Of a stretch of DNA of 8,796 nt, positions 6,265 to 8,796 are shown in pieces. The notes under the pieces were generated by a model. That model searched no databases. It was not told the DNA's origin and saw only the letters and a list, made by a program, of their open reading frames with translations. The stretch covers positions 1 to 8,796 of the forward strand of contig CAYXEH010000069.1 in NCBI GenBank assembly GCA_964463915.1, given 5' to 3'. How positions within the stretch are numbered: the stretch's first letter is position 1; every line of letters starts with the position of its first letter. A program made the translations under genes and the position numbers. Origin of the DNA: PUPG01 sp964463915 (lineage in GTDB: Bacteria > Bacteroidota > Bacteroidia > Bacteroidales > UBA7960).

Positions 6265-7014
6265 ATGAAATCTTTTATTTATTCAATTTCCGTTTTACTG
6301 CTGACTTTTTCACTTTCAATTTCAGCAAAAGGCCAGGCTCAGATTGACCTGGAATCAGGCGTCGTTTTTCCCGGTTATAATGATGTGCGCATACCGGGGG
6401 ATCAGGGTACGCTCTTTTCCTTTACAGAGGATCTTACTCCTGAACCGGCATTTTTCTACAGGTTAAGATTGGATTACACCATCAAATCGCGCCATACACT
6501 CTCTTTGTTGTATGCCCCCCTGGAAATTAAATCAACAGGCAGTATCCCACAGGATATTTTATTTGAGGGCGTGGAGTTCTCAGCCAATACACCGCTAAAC
6601 GGCACCTATAAATTCAATTCGTACAGGTTGACCTACCGGTACGATATTGTACAAAACCCCGGGTTTGAGTTTGGGCTGGGGGTCACCGCGAAAATCAGGG
6701 ATGCAAAAATCGCACTTACCTCCCCTGAACCGGCCTCTGAAAAAACCAACGTAGGATTTGTCCCAATCATTAACTTCAGGCTGTTTTATCATATTGATGA
6801 CAAATTCGGCCTCCTGCTTTATGGCGATGCCCTCGCCGCACCGCAAGGGAGGGCAGAAGATGTGCTGATTGCCGCCACGTTTGAGTTATCTGATCGCCTG
6901 AGCGCCAGGGCAGGATACCGGATTCTTGAAGGCGGTGCAGACAATGACGAAGTGTACAACTTTTCTTTGTTCAATTATGCGTCACTTGGGATCACATACA
7001 CGTTAAAAAGGTAA
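6265..7014 (+). CDS. Outer-membrane beta-barrel protein, hypothetical
   Basis: The 249-residue product opens with a signal peptide (MKSFIYSISVLLLTFSLSIS, then AKGQA, with probable cleavage at about 24-26). The mature part alternates polar and hydrophobic residues in strand-length stretches ending in aromatics, for example FFYRLRLDYTIKSRHTLSLL (about 53-72), YKFNSYRLTYRYDIV, FEFGLGVTAKIRDAKIAL, FRLFYHIDDKFGLLLYGDAL, LSARAGYRILEG and a final strand YASLGITYTLKR. This spacing fits a small barrel of about 8 to 10 strands in the outer membrane. There is no OmpA peptidoglycan-binding domain and no plug. I do not recognise a specific family, and the role is unknown. The ATG at 6265 follows an A-run, typical of Bacteroidota translation starts. 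It appears to be a single-gene unit with its own promoter. Confidence 0.78.
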   Translation: MKSFIYSISVLLLTFSLSISAKGQAQIDLESGVVFPGYNDVRIPGDQGTLFSFTEDLTPEPAFFYRLRLDYTIKSRHTLSLLYAPLEIKSTGSIPQDILFEGVEFSANTPLNGTYKFNSYRLTYRYDIVQNPGFEFGLGVTAKIRDAKIALTSPEPASEKTNVGFVPIINFRLFYHIDDKFGLLLYGDALAAPQGRAEDVLIAATFELSDRLSARAGYRILEGGADNDEVYNFSLFNYASLGITYTLKR

Positions 7015-7110
7015 CATAATCAAATTAAACAATAAATTCTTAAAGCAACCATAGCAGTTCTTTCAGGGCCCGTGTTGCCATTGTTCCTAAACTATCGGGT
7101 CTAAAACAAA

Positions 7111-7145
7111 ACAGAGTTAGCATTTTTGGACAATGCTAACTCTGT
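7111..7145 (-). terminator. Intrinsic terminator of the AhpD-like gene
   Basis: A perfect 14-bp stem (7111-7124 with 7132-7145) encloses a 7-base loop. Read on the minus strand it starts 24 bases after the AhpD-like stop and is followed by TTTGTTTT. On the plus strand no T-run follows, so it probably works mainly for the minus-strand gene. No separate terminator is evident for the outer-membrane protein gene between 7015 and 7110. Confidence 0.85.
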
Positions 7146-7168
7146 GTATTCAGTCAATCGAAGTTTAT

Positions 7169-7504
7169 TTACATCATTTCCTTCATTGCTTTGTAGGCTT
7201 TGTCGCCATATACAATCGAAGGACCACCGCCCATAACCACAGAAACACCAATGGTCTCAACTATTTCTTCTTTTGTCGCTCCGGCTTTCAATGCGGCCTG
7301 AACATGGCAGGCAATACAGCCTTCGCAACGGATAGTAATAGCGATCCCAAGTGAAATCAACTCTTTCTGCTTACCCGAAAGAGCCTTATCCTCTCCGGCG
7401 GCCTTGTGCATGGTTACGAAACCTTCCGCAATCTTTGGATTCTCTTTTGAAAGGGTTGCAATAAAATCAGAAACATTCTGTGCTTGTTCTTTAAAATTTT
7501 CCAT
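7169..7504 (-). CDS. Carboxymuconolactone decarboxylase family protein, AhpD-like
   Basis: The 111-residue, all-helical protein fits the single-domain size of the carboxymuconolactone decarboxylase/AhpD family. The redox motif CxxCxxxH is present as C60-E-G-C63-I-A-C66-H67, with Glu49 (QKELISLGIAI) as the likely partner acid, and the following AALKAGATKEEIVETIGVSV (70-89) is the standard helix after the active site. Family members with this motif act as thiol-dependent peroxidases or reductases of peroxiredoxin systems in the cytoplasm. A third cysteine (C66) creates a second overlapping CxxC. No peroxiredoxin gene is adjacent. The gene has its own promoter and terminator and stands alone. 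The ATG at 7504-7502 is the natural start. The family is secure; the physiological partner is unknown. Confidence 0.92.
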   Translation of the reverse strand: MENFKEQAQNVSDFIATLSKENPKIAEGFVTMHKAAGEDKALSGKQKELISLGIAITIRCEGCIACHVQAALKAGATKEEIVETIGVSVVMGGGPSIVYGDKAYKAMKEMM

Positions 7505-7565
7505 AATTTGAAATATCTTTTTTAGTTAGAAAGTATCTTAAACGGCTGAATAATAATTGACCCTG

Positions 7566-7594
7566 CAAAATTACCGCCTATATTTCTTTAACAA
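7566..7594 (-). promoter_or_regulatory. Bacteroidota-type promoter for the AhpD-like gene
   Basis: On the minus strand, TTG (7594-7592), an 18-bp spacer and TAATTTTG (7573-7566) fit the TTG/TAnnTTTG pattern. Transcription would begin near 7559, leaving a leader of about 55 bases, AT-rich and without a Shine-Dalgarno sequence. Confidence 0.55.
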
Positions 7595-7693
7595 TAAATG
7601 CTGTTCTTTGTTCGCGACATCAAAAAGTATACGCTGTTTTGATAACAATTCATTTTAGACCTGATCCATTCGACATATTTACAGACCAACTCA

Positions 7694-7723
7694 TTGGATT
7701 GGCTCAAAATTGCCGTAAGTTTG
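7694..7723 (+). promoter_or_regulatory. Bacteroidota-type promoter for the COMT-like methyltransferase gene
   Basis: TTG (7694-7696), a 19-bp spacer and TAAGTTTG (7716-7723) match the pattern exactly. Transcription would start near 7730, giving a very short leader of about 17 bases before the ATG at 7747. The stretch 7595-7693 between this and the divergent promoter is AT-rich, with nothing else I can name. Confidence 0.65.
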
Positions 7724-7746
7724 TGTGAATAATAGAAACAGATATT

Positions 7747-8694
7747 ATGCTTCCTGATTTTAAATCATTTGAACTACCTAAAAATTTTCTGATTGTTGGC
7801 GCTGCTGTTGAAACCGGCATATTCGGGGAATTAAAAGACCGGGCACTGACGCTGAATGAGCTGGCCGTGGCCACAGGAGCAAACCAGAGGGCATTGTGGA
7901 TCGTAACCGAGGCCCTGGTTTCATTGGGATACCTTGCCCATGACAACGGGAGAATAAAACTCACACCGGGGTGCTACTCAGTTTTGTACGACCAGGAAAG
8001 CCCGGACTATCAGGGCTTTGCATTTATGCATACCTATAAGCTTTTACCAAGATGGCTGGAGTTGCCAATCATCCTGAAAACCGGCAAACCGGTTCAAAAA
8101 GAAAAAGATTCCAGGAGACAGAAATATTTCATGGAGGCCATGAATCATTTTGCCCGGGAAGGTTCCGCTGAGATAGCGGAGTACTGCTTACAGGGCCTTC
8201 CTGCCGAACCGGAGGTGCTCGATATCGGCGGCGGACCGCTCACGAATGCCAGGGCTTTCGCCCGGAAGGGAGCAAAGGTTACCATACTTGATCTTCCGGA
8301 AGTCGTCGAAATGATGGAGCCGGAAATCGAACCGGAACTTCCGGTAAAAATGGTGAAGGGCGATTTTACCGTTGATCTTCCGGATGGCCCGTTCGATTTG
8401 GCTTACCTCGGCAATATCTGTCATATCGTTGGGGAAAGGGAGAACAGGAAACTCTTCAGGGATGTGGCCGGAAAACTCAAAAATGGAGGAACAATAGTCA
8501 TTAATGATTTTATCCGTGGTACAGGGCCCGGCCCTGACACCTTCGCCGTCAACATGCTGGTTAACACCGAATCGGGCGGTACATGGACCTATGCGCAGTA
8601 TAAAACCTGGCTCGAAGATGCCGGCTTTACCGTGTTTCCGTATGCCGCCGTAAGTGACAGCCAGTTAATAAAAGCCCAAAATATTCAGGGTTAA
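7747..8694 (+). CDS. SAM-dependent O-methyltransferase-like protein (COMT-like, family 2)
   Basis: The 315-residue protein has the two-part layout of plant and bacterial COMT-like enzymes. The N-terminal winged-helix dimerisation domain (about 10-80) includes LTLNELAVATGANQRALWIV (35-54) and a wing GYLAHDNGRIKLT. A helical linker follows, then a class I methyltransferase domain from about 140. Motif I is LDIGGG (158-163), the acidic residue after strand 2 is Asp182 (ILDLPE), GDF (205-207) follows strand 3, and GGTIVINDF (247-255) is the late strand. The region normally holding the catalytic His reads GNICHIVGERENRKLF (222-237), so His226 is the candidate base, while the usual W-x-D after it is missing. 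Such enzymes methylate hydroxyl or other groups of small aromatic or polyketide-like molecules. No biosynthetic genes are adjacent, so the substrate is unknown. It has its own promoter. Confidence 0.85.
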   Translation: MLPDFKSFELPKNFLIVGAAVETGIFGELKDRALTLNELAVATGANQRALWIVTEALVSLGYLAHDNGRIKLTPGCYSVLYDQESPDYQGFAFMHTYKLLPRWLELPIILKTGKPVQKEKDSRRQKYFMEAMNHFAREGSAEIAEYCLQGLPAEPEVLDIGGGPLTNARAFARKGAKVTILDLPEVVEMMEPEIEPELPVKMVKGDFTVDLPDGPFDLAYLGNICHIVGERENRKLFRDVAGKLKNGGTIVINDFIRGTGPGPDTFAVNMLVNTESGGTWTYAQYKTWLEDAGFTVFPYAAVSDSQLIKAQNIQG

Positions 8695-8739
8695 ACAATT
8701 AGCAAATGTTGTCAGATTTCGTTACCTGTAATTGGTCCT

Positions 8740-8796
8740 CTATTTTTTGATGGGAGTGGGTAGGGCAGGCGTCGGGATGTCTCCAAACAGATCAGT
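8740..8796 (-). CDS. Possible C-terminal end of a minus-strand gene running off the right edge
   Basis: On the minus strand the frame from the window edge reads TDLFGDIPTPALPTPIKK and then TAG at 8742-8740. The composition looks like a natural protein tail, and a convergent gene would fit the strand pattern of the window. Eighteen residues are too few to identify or to exclude chance. Confidence 0.3.
   Translation of the reverse strand, partial: TDLFGDIPTPALPTPIKK

Noticed and set aside
7133..7354. Small plus-strand frame overlapping the terminator and the AhpD-like gene
   Set aside because: It begins inside the terminator stem and is antisense to a well-supported gene.
1..8796. A multi-gene novel defence or biosynthetic system
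   Set aside because: Neighbouring genes alternate in strand and have separate promoters or gaps. Only the exporter pair forms an operon, and no nuclease, helicase, toxin, recombinase or pathway set is present.

Overview
The window looks like an ordinary chromosomal segment from a member of the Bacteroidota, most likely an environmental lineage of the Bacteroidales/Marinilabiliales type (inference, no marker gene is present). The basis is the protein style, start codons preceded by A-rich stretches rather than Shine-Dalgarno sequences, and three upstream regions that fit the Bacteroidota primary-sigma promoter pattern (TTG, 18-19 bp, TAnnTTTG). The left two thirds (about 1-6050) looks GC-richer than the right third; I judged this by eye and did not compute it.

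Layout from left to right: the 3' part of a zinc carboxypeptidase-like gene (M14 family, open at the left edge); a class I SAM-dependent methyltransferase on the minus strand; a two-gene operon for a FetA/FetB-type ABC exporter (ATPase and UPF0014 permease, overlapping by 17 bp); a minus-strand exported thioredoxin-like protein with no cysteine and a Glu/Gln tail; a C-terminal remnant of a Gfo/Idh/MocA oxidoreductase (pseudogene); a minus-strand membrane protein combining a DUF4236 N-terminus, a transmembrane hairpin, a TerB-like segment and a possible PH-like C-terminus; an outer-membrane beta-barrel protein; a minus-strand AhpD-like carboxymuconolactone decarboxylase-family protein with its own terminator; a plus-strand O-methyltransferase of the COMT-like type; and, at the right edge, a possible C-terminal tail of a further minus-strand gene.

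Genes mostly alternate in strand and look like independent single-gene units. The only clear operon is fetA-fetB. The exporter, the thiol-peroxidase-like partner, the two methyltransferases and the envelope proteins do not assemble into one obvious pathway. I found no RNA gene, CRISPR array, intact mobile element or origin. I did not find a convincing new multi-gene system. The most unusual items are the DUF4236/TerB-like/PH-like membrane protein, the cysteine-free thioredoxin-like protein with its repeat-encoded tail, and the decayed oxidoreductase next to a perfect dyad.
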